Shown here piece after piece: positions 6,188 through 14,892 of a stretch of DNA of 41,002 nt; position 1 is the first letter of the stretch; the number at the start of each line of letters is the position of its first letter. The stretch is from NCBI RefSeq assembly GCF_006861775.1, contig NZ_VDGG01000034.1, forward strand, positions 1 to 41,002. Reading direction: 5' to 3'. The notes below the pieces were generated by a model. The model was not told where the DNA came from. It was given only the letters and a program-made list of their open reading frames with translations, and did not search any database. Made by a program: the position numbers and the translations under genes. Source of the DNA: Psychrobacillus soli. Its GTDB lineage: Bacteria; Bacillota; Bacilli; Bacillales_A; Planococcaceae.

Positions 6188-7018
6188 TTGAAAAAATGGT
6201 TTGCAGTTATAGGAAATCCTATCGCACACTCACTTTCTCCGTATATGCATGATACATGGCTAGAGGAGCAACATATAAATGCAAGTTATATTCCCGTTCA
6301 TGTGGAAGAAGGAAAGCTTGAGGAAGCAGTGAACGCATTAAAATTATTAGGTTGCAGTGGTTGGAATGTTACGGTTCCATATAAAGAAGCCATTATTCCT
6401 TTTTTAGATGAAGTAGACAATTCCGCAAAAGGGATCGGAGCTGTAAACACAGTTGTGAAAACGGGAGACGGTCGTTTTGTTGGATATAATACGGATGGCT
6501 TTGGATTTATCGAGTCACTTGGACCGATTGATCAAACAAATCGAATTCTTATTATAGGTGCTGGTGGCGCTGCAAGAGGTATTGCCCATGCTTTCAAACA
6601 ATTAGACTTTTCGCATATTGCAATTGCTAATCGCACATATGCGAATGCAAAACGTCTAGTGGAAGAATTACAAATTGGACAAGCAATCACATTAGAAGAA
6701 GCAGAAGCGACTATAGCGCAGTTCGATGTGATCGTTCACACAACGCCACAAGGGATGAAAAACAACACGGCGACGCTACCAATTCAGCTTAGCCAAATAA
6801 AAGAACATGCAATTGTTGCGGATATTGTATATAATCCTTTAGTTACCCCTTTTTTAGAGGAAGCGAAAAAATACAATGTTCGCACGGTAAATGGATTAGG
6901 AATGCTCGTCCACCAAGGGGCAATAGCTTTTACGTATTGGAATGGAGTTAAACCAAATACGGAACAAATGGTGGAACGCTTAACCGAGCAATTAGGAGGA
7001 AATTATGTTAACAGGTAA
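6188..7018 (+). CDS. aroE: Shikimate dehydrogenase (NADP-dependent)
   Basis: A 276-residue enzyme reducing 3-dehydroshikimate to shikimate in aromatic amino acid synthesis. The substrate pocket SLSPYMHD (15-22), the catalytic Lys in NVTVPYK (K66), the Asp in GYNTDGFG (D103) and the Rossmann loop GAGGAARG (about 125-131) are all present. It starts with TTG, with a strong AGGAGGT 9-10 nt upstream. It has 12 nt to yqeH and overlaps yhbY by 14 nt, consistent with translational coupling. Confidence 0.95.
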   Translation: MKKWFAVIGNPIAHSLSPYMHDTWLEEQHINASYIPVHVEEGKLEEAVNALKLLGCSGWNVTVPYKEAIIPFLDEVDNSAKGIGAVNTVVKTGDGRFVGYNTDGFGFIESLGPIDQTNRILIIGAGGAARGIAHAFKQLDFSHIAIANRTYANAKRLVEELQIGQAITLEEAEATIAQFDVIVHTTPQGMKNNTATLPIQLSQIKEHAIVADIVYNPLVTPFLEEAKKYNVRTVNGLGMLVHQGAIAFTYWNGVKPNTEQMVERLTEQLGGNYVNR

Positions 7019-7310
7019 ACAAAAAAGATTTTTACGCAGTCAGGCACATCACCTATCGCCAATTTTTCAAGTTGGTAAAGGTGGCGTAAATGATGCGATG
7101 ATTAAACAAATAGGTGAAGCATTAGAAGTTCGTGAATTAATCAAAATTAGTATTTTACAAAACTGTGAAGACGAGAAGCATGAAGTGGCAGAAGCCTTGG
7201 CAAAAGGGACTCGAGCTGAGCTTGTACAATTGATCGGTTTGACGGTTGTATTATATAAAGCATCGAAAAATAATAAACGAATCGAGCTTCCAAAAGCGAG
7301 TCGGGCATGA
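7005..7310 (+). CDS. yhbY: YhbY family (CRM-domain) RNA-binding protein, YqeI-like
   Basis: A 101-residue single CRM domain with a KH-like fold. The conserved GKGG loop is at residues 24-27, followed by the typical ELIKISIL and GLTVVLYK strands. E. coli YhbY associates with pre-50S particles, so a role in ribosome assembly is likely. The ATG lies inside the 3' end of aroE, preceded by AGGAGGA. The stop overlaps the nadD start. Family assignment is strong; the exact RNA target is not known from sequence. Confidence 0.92.
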   Translation: MLTGKQKRFLRSQAHHLSPIFQVGKGGVNDAMIKQIGEALEVRELIKISILQNCEDEKHEVAEALAKGTRAELVQLIGLTVVLYKASKNNKRIELPKASRA

Positions 7311-7879
7311 GTAAAAAAATAGGGATTTTAGGTGGTACATTTAATCCGCCTCATATTGGTCATTTAATCATTGCCAATGAAGTGTTGAACGCACTACGTC
7401 TGGATGAAGTGCGATTCATGCCTAATGCAACCCCACCACATAAACAAGAGGACGAGCAAGTAACAGCAGCTCAGCGTTTAAAGATGGTACAGCTTGCGAT
7501 TCGTGGAATTCCGAATTTGTCAGTGGAAACAATTGAACTAGAGCGTGGAGGCACTTCTTATACGATTGATACAGTGGAAATGTTAAAGCAGCGAGAGCCG
7601 GAAAGCGAATTTTACTTCATCATCGGTGGTGATCAAGTGGAGTATTTGCCGAACTGGCATCGTATAGATGAACTCGTTCAAAAAGTACAGTTTGTAGGGG
7701 TTCCTAGACCAAATACAAAAATAGAATCGGCATATCCTATTAGTACAATTGCAATTCCTCAAATTGATATATCTTCTACACTTGTGCGAAATCGACTGAT
7801 GAATGGAGTAACAACGAAGTTGCTTATTCCGGATAAAGTGATTGATTTCATCCAAAAGGAGAAATTGTATGAAATTTGA
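7307..7879 (+). CDS. nadD: Nicotinate-nucleotide adenylyltransferase
   Basis: A 190-residue nucleotidyltransferase transferring AMP from ATP to nicotinate mononucleotide, giving deamido-NAD in NAD synthesis. The signature GGTFNPPHIGHL (residues 9-20), with its T/HIGH phosphate-binding loop, and the C-terminal ISSTLVR motif are present. Length is normal. The ATG overlaps the yhbY stop by 4 nt (ATGA), and its 3' end overlaps yqeK by 11 nt. Confidence 0.95.
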   Translation: MSKKIGILGGTFNPPHIGHLIIANEVLNALRLDEVRFMPNATPPHKQEDEQVTAAQRLKMVQLAIRGIPNLSVETIELERGGTSYTIDTVEMLKQREPESEFYFIIGGDQVEYLPNWHRIDELVQKVQFVGVPRPNTKIESAYPISTIAIPQIDISSTLVRNRLMNGVTTKLLIPDKVIDFIQKEKLYEI

Positions 7880-8444
7880 GCATGTAATGGAGCAGATGAA
7901 GGATAGAATGCCCGAAAAACGCTATATTCACACTAGAGGGGTAGCTATGACGGCAGTTCATCTTGCAACAAAATATGGAGAAGACCCGGAAAAAGCAGAG
8001 CTTGCCGGTATTTTACATGATAGTGTGAAATATGCAGAGAAGGAATGGTTGAGGGAAAAGATTATTTCGGAAAAGATGAATCCGATTTTATTAGACTTTC
8101 ACCATGAACTTTGGCACGCACCTGTTGGAAGTTACGTAGCGAAACATGAATTTCATATACACGATGAAGATACATTAAACGCGATTAAATTCCACACAAC
8201 CGGTCGAGCAGGTATGTCACGACTTGAAAAAATTATTTATGTCTCGGATATGATAGAGCCTAGCCGCAATTTTCCCGGAGTTGAGCTTTTAAGGGAAAAA
8301 GCGGAAATAGATTTAGAAGATGCAATGATTAGTTGTATCCAACAAAGTATGATCTTTTTGATCGAAAAAAAACAATCGGTATTTCCGGATTCATTTCATT
8401 GTTACAATGATTTGACACAAAAGAAAGGAAAAGTGAACGAATGA
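7869..8444 (+). CDS. yqeK: YqeK family HD-domain hydrolase (Ap4A hydrolase)
   Basis: A 191-residue HD-superfamily phosphohydrolase. H21, the HD pair H50-D51 in GILHDSVKY, and later His/Asp residues give the metal-binding set. YqeK proteins have been characterised as symmetrical diadenosine tetraphosphatases, so the likely reaction is Ap4A to two ADP. The ATG at 7869 has AAGGAG 8 nt before it; the in-frame start at 7842 lacks a site. It lies between nadD and rsfS with overlaps on both sides, the standard Firmicutes arrangement. Confidence 0.92.
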   Translation: MKFEHVMEQMKDRMPEKRYIHTRGVAMTAVHLATKYGEDPEKAELAGILHDSVKYAEKEWLREKIISEKMNPILLDFHHELWHAPVGSYVAKHEFHIHDEDTLNAIKFHTTGRAGMSRLEKIIYVSDMIEPSRNFPGVELLREKAEIDLEDAMISCIQQSMIFLIEKKQSVFPDSFHCYNDLTQKKGKVNE

Positions 8445-8794
8445 CAACGACAAAATCATTAGTAGAGATTGCTTTTAAAGCAGCAGACGATAAACGAGCA
8501 GAGGATATCGTCATATTAAATATGCAAGGGGTATCATTACTTGCAGACTACTTTTTAATCTGCCATGCAAACTCAGATCGCCAAGTACAAGCGATTGCAA
8601 AAGAATTAGAGGAACAAGCAACAATCGCTGGATATCCTGTAAAACGTCTAGAAGGGTTCGATGAAGCTAGATGGATCTTAGTAGATATGGGCGATGTAGT
8701 AGCACATGTATTCCATAAAGACGAACGTGCTTATTACAACTTAGAGCGTCTATGGGGAGATGCACCAATGATTGAAGTAGGGCAAGATGCATAA
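8441..8794 (+). CDS. rsfS: Ribosomal silencing factor RsfS
   Basis: A 117-residue Iojap/RsfS family protein. It binds L14 on the 50S subunit and blocks joining with 30S when nutrients are scarce. Family motifs are the ADYFLICHANSDRQV core and the LEGFDEARWILVDMGDVVAHVF segment with the final YYNLERLWGDAP. Length matches the family. It starts 4 nt inside yqeK (ATGA overlap) with AAAGGAAAAG upstream. Confidence 0.94.
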   Translation: MTTTKSLVEIAFKAADDKRAEDIVILNMQGVSLLADYFLICHANSDRQVQAIAKELEEQATIAGYPVKRLEGFDEARWILVDMGDVVAHVFHKDERAYYNLERLWGDAPMIEVGQDA

Positions 8795-9531
8795 TGGTAA
8801 TGTACGACCGATTTGCCTTTATTTATGATTCACTCATGTCCGATATACCATATGATAAATATGCAAAATGGGTGCAGGCATCTGCACCCGCATCTAGCGG
8901 AAAACGTTTAGTCGATATTGGCTGTGGCACGGGTGTCTTGAGTGTGCAATTTGCGAAAGCCGGCTATGACGTAATAGGTGTAGATTTATCGGAATCGATG
9001 TTAACGATTGCACAAAGCCGTAGCTTAGAGCAAGGTACGGACATTTCTTTCGTGTGCCAATCGATGTCTGAAATAGATGGCATGGACGAAGTAGATGTAG
9101 CAGTCATCGCCATCGATTCGATCAATTATTTGGACACTTTGGAAGAAGTAAAACAAACATTCGAACGTATTTATGAGGCACTATCATCAAATGGCCAACT
9201 CTTTTTCGATGTACATTCGCTTTATAAAATGGATGTAATTTTTCCCAATGGTCCGTTTACGTTTGAAGATGAGCAAGTTGCGTACATATGGCATACAGAA
9301 ATAGGGGATGAAGAACATTCCATTTATCACGATATGACGTTTTTTGTTCGAGATGATTCGGGTTACTATGAACGATTTGAAGAATCACATTATCAACGTA
9401 CATTTTCTTTAGAATCATATACACAGTTATTAAAACAAATTGGATATGCTTCCGTAACCGTTTCAACGTCTGTTTTTGAAGAACAAGATGAAGAAGAAAT
9501 CGAACGTTATTTTATACACGCAACTAAATAG
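8794..9531 (+). CDS. yqeM: YqeM-type SAM-dependent methyltransferase
   Basis: A 245-residue class I methyltransferase. Motif I is LVDIGCGTGVLS (about 39-50), followed by the acidic end of strand 2 in GVDLSESML and a motif II-like VDVAVIAIDSINY. The substrate is unknown; B. subtilis YqeM occupies the same position at the end of this operon. Start choice is between ATG 8794, which overlaps the rsfS stop by one base, and ATG 8800; neither has a strong site. A terminator follows. In B. subtilis the divergent comER lies next; it is absent here. Confidence 0.88.
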   Translation: MVMYDRFAFIYDSLMSDIPYDKYAKWVQASAPASSGKRLVDIGCGTGVLSVQFAKAGYDVIGVDLSESMLTIAQSRSLEQGTDISFVCQSMSEIDGMDEVDVAVIAIDSINYLDTLEEVKQTFERIYEALSSNGQLFFDVHSLYKMDVIFPNGPFTFEDEQVAYIWHTEIGDEEHSIYHDMTFFVRDDSGYYERFEESHYQRTFSLESYTQLLKQIGYASVTVSTSVFEEQDEEEIERYFIHATK

Positions 9532-9543
9532 TTCTTTCCAAAG

Positions 9544-9594
9544 AGAGGTAAATTTAGTATAGTTTTTATAACTCCATATAATTTACCTCTTTTT
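9544..9594 (+). terminator. Terminator of the yqeG-yqeM operon
   Basis: AGAGGTAAATT (9544-9554) and AATTTACCTCT (9580-9590) form an 11-bp perfect stem with a 25-nt AT-rich loop, followed by TTTTT. It ends 9 nt before the comEA start, so comEA must be transcribed from within or through it. Confidence 0.75.
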
Positions 9595-9602
9595 GCGAGA
9601 GG

Positions 9603-10226
9603 ATGATATTTCTGGTTCGTTTATTAGTTCAGAAATACAAGAAAAAGCTGTTACTCCCAACAACAGTGATCACGATTGTATTATTTTTCGTTATACAATC
9701 CCAATTCAAATCAGCACCTCCCACAGCTGATGATGTACAACCTATCCCTTTTGAAGATTCCTTTATAGAACAACAAGAAGAAACAACTGAATATGTAGAA
9801 GATATTGCAATTTTTATCGAAGTCAAAGGCGCAGTGAATAATCCAGGAGTTTATGAACTTGCAGAAGGTGATCGTGTGTTAAATGCGATTGAACTTGCTG
9901 GAGGTTATTTAGCTACGGCTAATAGTAAAAATATTAATCATGCGCAAAGAGTAATAGATGAAATGGTTATTTACGTACCGCTTGAAGGAGAAGAAATAGA
10001 GGAAATAGCAGCAACGAAAGTCGAAAATTCCAATTTAGTAAATATTAATAAAGCGGATGCCATGATGCTCACTACTTTACCTGGAATCGGCCTTGCAAAG
10101 GCTGAAGCGATACTTGCGTACAGAGAAGGAACCGGTCATTTTAAAGAAAAGCAAGATTTAATGAATGTGACAGGGATTGGACAAAAAACATTTGAAAAAT
10201 TAGAACCCCTAATAACTGTGAAGTAA
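9603..10226 (+). CDS. comEA: Competence protein ComEA, DNA receptor
   Basis: A 207-residue membrane-anchored DNA-binding protein required for binding and transport of transforming DNA. A basic N-terminus and one membrane helix (about 16-32) are followed by an acidic linker, an SLBB/oligomerisation domain (about 70-125, FIEVKGAVNNPGVYEL) and two helix-hairpin-helix motifs (NINKADAMMLTTLPGIG and LMNVTGIGQKTFEKL) at the C-terminus. The start is weak: GAGAGG directly abuts the ATG at 9603. No clear ComK box was seen upstream. It is first in the comEA-comEB-comEC order. Confidence 0.92.
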   Translation: MIFLVRLLVQKYKKKLLLPTTVITIVLFFVIQSQFKSAPPTADDVQPIPFEDSFIEQQEETTEYVEDIAIFIEVKGAVNNPGVYELAEGDRVLNAIELAGGYLATANSKNINHAQRVIDEMVIYVPLEGEEIEEIAATKVENSNLVNINKADAMMLTTLPGIGLAKAEAILAYREGTGHFKEKQDLMNVTGIGQKTFEKLEPLITVK

Positions 10227-10290
10227 TATTGACTATACACGATAAAAACTACTAAACTAGAAGAAGTATATATTACTTGGAGGTAGTTAT

Positions 10291-10854
10291 ATGGAGCGTA
10301 TTACATGGGACCAATTTTTCATGGCACAAAGCCATTTACTTGCATTAAGAAGCACTTGTACTAGATTAGCAGTCGGTGCAACAATCGTTCGTGATCGACG
10401 TATTATGGCAGGGGGCTATAATGGCTCTATTTCAGGTGGAGATCATTGTATCGATCATGGCTGTTACGTTGTAGATAATCATTGTGTACGGACCATTCAC
10501 GCAGAAATGAATGCATTATTACAATGCTCCAAATATGGGGTTTCTGTAAATGGAGCAGATTTATATGTGACTCATTTTCCTTGTTTACCATGCACAAAAT
10601 CGATTATTCAAGCAGGAATTGCTCGCCTTTATTATGCACAGGATTATAAAAACAATGAATATGCAATCGAACTGCTAAAACAAGCGGGAGTGGAAGTGAT
10701 TCAAGTCCCGTTTGACGAACGTAAAATCGACTTTTTAAGTGATGAAAAGGTTGCACTCTATATGGAACTGTTAACTAAGTTACGAGAGAAAGGAGCAAGT
10801 ATGGAAGAATTGGCGCCTTATGAAAAGAAGGTGGCAGAATTATTCGGCGTATAA
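10291..10854 (+). CDS. comEB: dCMP deaminase family protein ComEB
   Basis: A 187-residue zinc-dependent deoxycytidylate deaminase homologue. The catalytic H70-A-E72 and zinc ligands C98/C101 (PCLPC) are intact, so it is probably an active enzyme making dUMP for thymidylate synthesis. In B. subtilis it is co-transcribed with comEA and comEC but is not essential for transformation. The ATG has TTGGAGGTAG 6-7 nt upstream. It follows comEA by 64 nt. Confidence 0.93.
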   Translation: MERITWDQFFMAQSHLLALRSTCTRLAVGATIVRDRRIMAGGYNGSISGGDHCIDHGCYVVDNHCVRTIHAEMNALLQCSKYGVSVNGADLYVTHFPCLPCTKSIIQAGIARLYYAQDYKNNEYAIELLKQAGVEVIQVPFDERKIDFLSDEKVALYMELLTKLREKGASMEELAPYEKKVAELFGV

Positions 10855-10934
10855 CCATTCAAGGAAATTTTATTTATGTAGCTTTATCTGTTGTAATTGC
10901 AACTATTAGTGCGTATGGATCAGTAAAACTACTG

Positions 10935-13139
10935 GTGTTATTTGTCATGCTATTTTGCTGGCTATTGTACAAGCAAAAGCATGTACTTTATATAGCCGGA
11001 ACAATCATCTTTGGTATTGCTTCTTATTTTTATGTGCAAACAGTTACGCCGATACAGGCAAATGAAATTCAAGTAAAGGAAATAACTTGGACAGATATTT
11101 ACCGGATAAATGGGCAATATATGCGAGGATTTGCAATATCTGAAGACGGTGAAAAATGGTATGTACAACTTAAAATAAGTACGGAAAGTCAAAAAAATAT
11201 GCTTATGCAAACATCCGTTGCTGGTATGGTATTTCAGGTAGATGCTAAAGAGGTAGAGAAACGACCAGCTTCTCATGCTTATGCTTTTGACATGGATTCT
11301 TATATTAAAAGTAACGGAGCTGTCGGTCAAATGGCAGTAGAAACGTATCAAATCATAGAGAAAAACAAGAGCTTTCTTACGTATATGGCAGAAAAGCGAT
11401 TTGCGATGAAGTGGCATATACAAACTACATTTCCTTCATCTTTACAGGCAGAAGCGGAAGCGCTTTTAATCGGCAGTAGAGAGCAGATGCCGTCTGATAT
11501 GCAACATGCTTATCAAACACTAGGAATAACGCATTTATTTGCGATTTCGGGTCTACATGTAGCTCTACTCGCATTACTTGTATATGAATCGATGATTAGG
11601 ATCGGGATTCGAAGAGAAACGGCAAACTTATTATTAATTATTGCTCTTCCGCTTTATGCATTTATCGCTGGAGGAGCTCCATCTGTATGGAGATCTGTTT
11701 CCGTAACGGAGATCGTTTTACTTAGTTTATTGTTTAAGAAAAAACTTGCAATCGATGATGCATTTTCGTTAAGCGTTATTGGTTTTGTTTTACTCACGCC
11801 TTGGGTTATTTTTCAAATTGGTTTTCAATTATCGTATTTAGCTGCACTTTCGCTTATTTACTCGACTGTGTTGTTAAAAAATAGTACGTCCTATGTGATG
11901 CAATCTTTTGTTATTACAGCTCTGTGTCAATTGATTGTTTATCCTATTCTTCTTTATCAATTTTATGAAATTTCCATTTCCTCATTCCTCGCAAATTTAG
12001 TTTTTGTTCCTTTGTTTTCGTTTATCATTTTACCTATTAACCTCTTTTTCTTGTTACTCACGTATATTTCTACTACGCTTAGTGATTTTCTTTTCCAATT
12101 ATATGAACCGATACGCAATTTATTAGGTGACTTTATCATGTATTTAGGTAGTTTACCTTTTCAAATGTGGAATCCGATGAAGCCGTCCTTGCTACTTGTG
12201 TTTACGGCTTATGTGACGGTGATATTTTTTTTTATCTCGATTGAACGAAAGAAGCGGCTTATTGTATGTAGTTTACTTCTTTTATCGCCAATTGGAATTA
12301 TGCATATTACCCCATATTTAGATTCATCGACGAAAATAACTTTTTTAAATGTCGGGCAAGGGGATTGTATCGTGATTGAAATGCCTTACAGAAAAGAAGT
12401 AATCATGATTGATACGGGAGGGTTATTACGTTTTGAACAGGAAGCATGGAAGGTGACGAATGAAGTCTATGAAGTGGGAAGACAAATTGTTGTACCGTTT
12501 TTAAAAGGAAAAGGAATAACCAAAATAGATACACTAGTCATTACGCATGCAGATGCGGATCATATGGAAGGTGCAGAGGAGATTTTAGGGGAAGTGCCCG
12601 TAGGTGAAATTCATATTACACCTGGATCTACTAATAAAGAGGGCATGCAAGATTTGCTAAAAGAAGTAAGGGAGCAACAAATTCCTATGGTAGAAAAAGG
12701 CGCGGGACTGGAAATAGACTCAAATTATTTTCAGTTTCACTATATCTATCCAATAGATTCTATGTATGAAGGAAATAATGATTCACTAGTCTTATCCATG
12801 CAAAATCGTTATTTTCATGGATTATTTATGGGGGATTTAGAGAAAGAGGGAGAGTTGGATTTAGTTAATAGGTACCGGGGAGCGTTAAAAAATATTACGT
12901 TATTAAAAATGGGGCATCATGGAAGTAAAACTTCTAGCGAACAATCTTTTTTAACATTAACAAATCCCGATGTGGCGATCATTACTGCTGGGTTTGGGAA
13001 TAGATTTGGCCACCCACATCCAGATGTAGTCGAGCGTTTAGAAACGCTTCAAATACCTTTTTTACAAACGGGTAGAGATGGAGCGATTGAAGTTGAAATA
13101 ACGAAAAAGGGAGAAATATTGGTAACAAATTTTAAGTAA
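10935..13139 (+). CDS. comEC: DNA internalisation-related competence protein ComEC/Rec2
   Basis: A channel protein of about 734 residues or more through which single-stranded transforming DNA enters the cell. It has an N-terminal membrane/OB region, a central competence domain with many helices (about 150-440; LFAISGLHVALL), and a C-terminal metallo-beta-lactamase-like domain with THADADH near 536-542 and GHHGSK near 657-662, the putative nuclease. The listed start is the first in-frame canonical codon, a GTG at 10935 with no ribosome site. The same frame upstream (10872-10934) encodes a good membrane helix, so the true N-terminus is probably longer. The ATG at 10876, correctly placed after AAGGAA, is out of frame and meets TAG at once. 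The gene may be start-frameshifted. Confidence 0.9.
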   Translation: MLFVMLFCWLLYKQKHVLYIAGTIIFGIASYFYVQTVTPIQANEIQVKEITWTDIYRINGQYMRGFAISEDGEKWYVQLKISTESQKNMLMQTSVAGMVFQVDAKEVEKRPASHAYAFDMDSYIKSNGAVGQMAVETYQIIEKNKSFLTYMAEKRFAMKWHIQTTFPSSLQAEAEALLIGSREQMPSDMQHAYQTLGITHLFAISGLHVALLALLVYESMIRIGIRRETANLLLIIALPLYAFIAGGAPSVWRSVSVTEIVLLSLLFKKKLAIDDAFSLSVIGFVLLTPWVIFQIGFQLSYLAALSLIYSTVLLKNSTSYVMQSFVITALCQLIVYPILLYQFYEISISSFLANLVFVPLFSFIILPINLFFLLLTYISTTLSDFLFQLYEPIRNLLGDFIMYLGSLPFQMWNPMKPSLLLVFTAYVTVIFFFISIERKKRLIVCSLLLLSPIGIMHITPYLDSSTKITFLNVGQGDCIVIEMPYRKEVIMIDTGGLLRFEQEAWKVTNEVYEVGRQIVVPFLKGKGITKIDTLVITHADADHMEGAEEILGEVPVGEIHITPGSTNKEGMQDLLKEVREQQIPMVEKGAGLEIDSNYFQFHYIYPIDSMYEGNNDSLVLSMQNRYFHGLFMGDLEKEGELDLVNRYRGALKNITLLKMGHHGSKTSSEQSFLTLTNPDVAIITAGFGNRFGHPHPDVVERLETLQIPFLQTGRDGAIEVEITKKGEILVTNFK

Positions 13140-13148
13140 CTAAAAAAA

Positions 13149-13171
13149 GGCTTTGCCCAATAGACAAAACC
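13149..13171. terminator. Bidirectional terminator between comEC and yqzM
   Basis: GGCTTTG (13149-13155) pairs with CAAAACC (13165-13171; one G-U pair). On the minus strand it is followed by seven T (13142-13148 read in reverse), a good yqzM terminator. On the plus strand the following CTTTTC is a weaker comEC terminator. Confidence 0.7.
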
Positions 13172-13183
13172 CTTTTCTAGTGA

Positions 13184-13318
13184 TTATCGAGAAACAAACT
13201 CAACAATTACTGCAATAGCGAACATAATTGTAAAAAATCCAAAGGAGACTACAAAACCTACGCCTGAGTCGATTGCGTCGTTACGCTTCGACTGTACATT
13301 TTGTTCAAATTCATTCAT
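13184..13318 (-). CDS. yqzM: YqzM family small membrane protein
   Basis: A 44-residue minus-strand ORF reading MNEFEQNVQSKRNDAIDSGV and then a single hydrophobic helix (GFVVSFGFFTIMFAIAVIV). The N-terminus closely matches B. subtilis YqzM, which lies in the same place between comEC and the holA homologue. The ATG at 13318 has a perfect AGGAGGGG 5-6 nt upstream. Function is unknown. It is convergent with comEC and divergent from holA. Confidence 0.9.
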   Translation of the reverse strand: MNEFEQNVQSKRNDAIDSGVGFVVSFGFFTIMFAIAVIVEFVSR

Positions 13319-13473
13319 TATTACCCCTCCTATTTCCACCTAATTATATAGGATAGCCTATTAAAAATCTACATGGAATCTTTCATTTCTCATTTCCTGC
13401 TGACAATGTCACAAATTATTCACTACTTTTACGTTATAATAAAGTCAAACATACAGTAGTAAGGAGATCCAAG

Positions 13474-14478
13474 ATGATTTCAGAAAAATGGATGAAAATA
13501 GCGAACAATGATTTGTCGGATGTGTATTTATTATACGGAACAGAAGCGTATTTTATAGAAGAGACATTAAAAAGATTAAAGAGACAATTAAATGAGCAAG
13601 GTGAGGTTGAAATAATAACCTTCGATATGGAAGAAAAAAGCGTGGACGAAGTAATGTATGAAGCAGATACGATTCCTTTTTTCTCAGACAAAAAGCTAGT
13701 AATTGCCAAAAATGCTTTCTTTTTAAAAGCAACAGAAAAAGGAAAAGAAAAAGTGCTGCATGATACAGTTAGTCTAGAAAAGTGGCTCCAAAGTCCTTCT
13801 CCAACAGCAATTGTCGTTTTTATCGCCCCATATGAGAAATTAGATGAGCGTAAAAAAATTACAAAAGCCATGAAACAAACCGCTAATATAATCGAAGCAA
13901 CTAGCTTACAAGCGCATGATTTGAAAAGTTGGGTGTTGCATGAACTAAAAGCGCATGGCAAAACAATGTCAGAGGAAACGATGGAGCGTTTCATCGAATT
14001 TGGCGGAACAGATTTAGTTCATTTACAAACAGAATTAGCTAAAATAGCCACGTTCGTAGGAGAAGCGCAAGAAATAGATACAGAAACAGTGAAAAAATTA
14101 CTCGTTCGAACATTAGAACAAGACGTTTTTACACTAGGAAATGCATATCTTGCGGGCAATAAAAGCGAAGCAATCGCCATTTATCATGATCTACTAAAGC
14201 AAAAAGAAGATCCATTAAAGTTAAATGCATTGATCGCAACACAAGTGAGGTTAATGGTTCAAGTAGGTCATTTAAAGAAAAAAGGGTATCATGCCCAGCA
14301 AATAGCGGGTCAGTTAAAAGTCCATCCTTACCGTGTGAAACTACTTTATGATAACCCAATATTATATAACGAAGCAAAATTATTACAGACATTAAATGAT
14401 TTAGCGACAGTGGATTTGCAATTAAAAACATTAAATATTAATCGGAACCGGATATTAGAGCTGTTTTTGATGAAATAA
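13474..14478 (+). CDS. holA: DNA polymerase III subunit delta
   Basis: A 334-residue clamp-loader subunit (YqeN in B. subtilis). It opens the sliding clamp ring during clamp loading. Family features are the N-terminal VYLLYGTEAYFIEETLKRL, the central GGTDLVHLQTELAKIATF and the C-terminal helical collar domain (ALIATQVRLM, HPYRVKLLYDN). Length and start (AAGGAGATCC before the ATG) are normal. It is monocistronic here and is followed by a strong hairpin at 14609-14647 and a repeat-filled gap. Confidence 0.94.
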   Translation: MISEKWMKIANNDLSDVYLLYGTEAYFIEETLKRLKRQLNEQGEVEIITFDMEEKSVDEVMYEADTIPFFSDKKLVIAKNAFFLKATEKGKEKVLHDTVSLEKWLQSPSPTAIVVFIAPYEKLDERKKITKAMKQTANIIEATSLQAHDLKSWVLHELKAHGKTMSEETMERFIEFGGTDLVHLQTELAKIATFVGEAQEIDTETVKKLLVRTLEQDVFTLGNAYLAGNKSEAIAIYHDLLKQKEDPLKLNALIATQVRLMVQVGHLKKKGYHAQQIAGQLKVHPYRVKLLYDNPILYNEAKLLQTLNDLATVDLQLKTLNINRNRILELFLMK

Positions 14479-14542
14479 ATCCAGTTAGTTTATTATCCAA
14501 TTTTCACCATTAGAAGTTCACGAAAAATGCACAATTATCGGG

Positions 14543-14647
14543 TTTAGCACATGTACGTTTTCGATTCGCTTTGGACGAAATGATCACTACATCATTACCG
14601 AGGACTTAAGTGTATCAGAAAGTGACTGTGTCACTTCCTGATACACT
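14543..14647 (+). repeat. Core-plus-hairpin repeat, copy X
   Basis: TTTAGCAC, then GGACGAAATGATCACTACAT-CATTACCGA (14573-14601), then a long hairpin. Copies Y (plus, 14964-15052) and Z (minus, 15129-15056) share the core GGAC-AAA-GAT-C-CTACA-ATTACCG, with differences, directly before their hairpin. Here the hairpin is AGTGTATCAG-A-AAGTGAC / GTCACTT-C-CTGATACACT. It probably also serves as the holA terminator. Confidence 0.7.
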
Positions 14648-14652
14648 ATTTT
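14609..14652 (+). terminator. Strong hairpin after holA, probable terminator
   Basis: Arms 14609-14618 with 14638-14647 (10 bp) and 14620-14626 with 14630-14636 (7 bp) are separated by one A/C mismatch, with a TGT loop; ATTTTC follows. It lies 131 nt after the holA stop and is the first terminator-like structure there. Confidence 0.65.
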
Positions 14653-14670
14653 CGATAATCTTGTTGCGGA

Positions 14671-14744
14671 TATTTAAAGGAGCACAGTCTTAGTACGCGA
14701 CATCGTGTCGCAACGGCTGTCTGACCCACGTCGTGTGGGCCTCC
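14671..14744 (+). ncRNA. Structured two-hairpin repeat element, copy 2 (candidate RNA)
   Basis: Same architecture as 1232-1335: GGAG 14679-14682 with CTCC 14741-14744; CAGTC 14685-14689 with GGCTG 14715-14719 (one G-U); hairpin GCGAC 14697-14701 with GTCGC 14707-14711; hairpin CCCAC 14725-14729 with GTGGG 14735-14739. Paired positions differ from copy 1 but stay paired. The AAAGGAG lead-in is shared with copy 1, but the 11-bp outer stem of copy 1 is not preserved. Confidence 0.55.
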
Positions 14745-14892
14745 GAAGATGCAATTTCGGTCACTCTCTCGCTTTCTATCTTGCTATCTTGCTTACTTTT
14801 TTCAAAGTTAGTGCTGGAAATATGGTGACGCTATATTGAAGAGGGACACTTCTTTCGAATTGAAAAGGTGGAAATAATATATAGAAGGACTG

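Noticed and set aside
9530-9603. ComK boxes upstream of comEA
   Set aside because: I found no paired AAAA-N5-TTTT motifs with the usual spacing; only the terminator of the previous operon is clear.
10962-11423. 153-codon ORF antisense to comEC
   Set aside because: A shadow of the strongly coding comEC frame, with no ribosome site and no recognisable domain.
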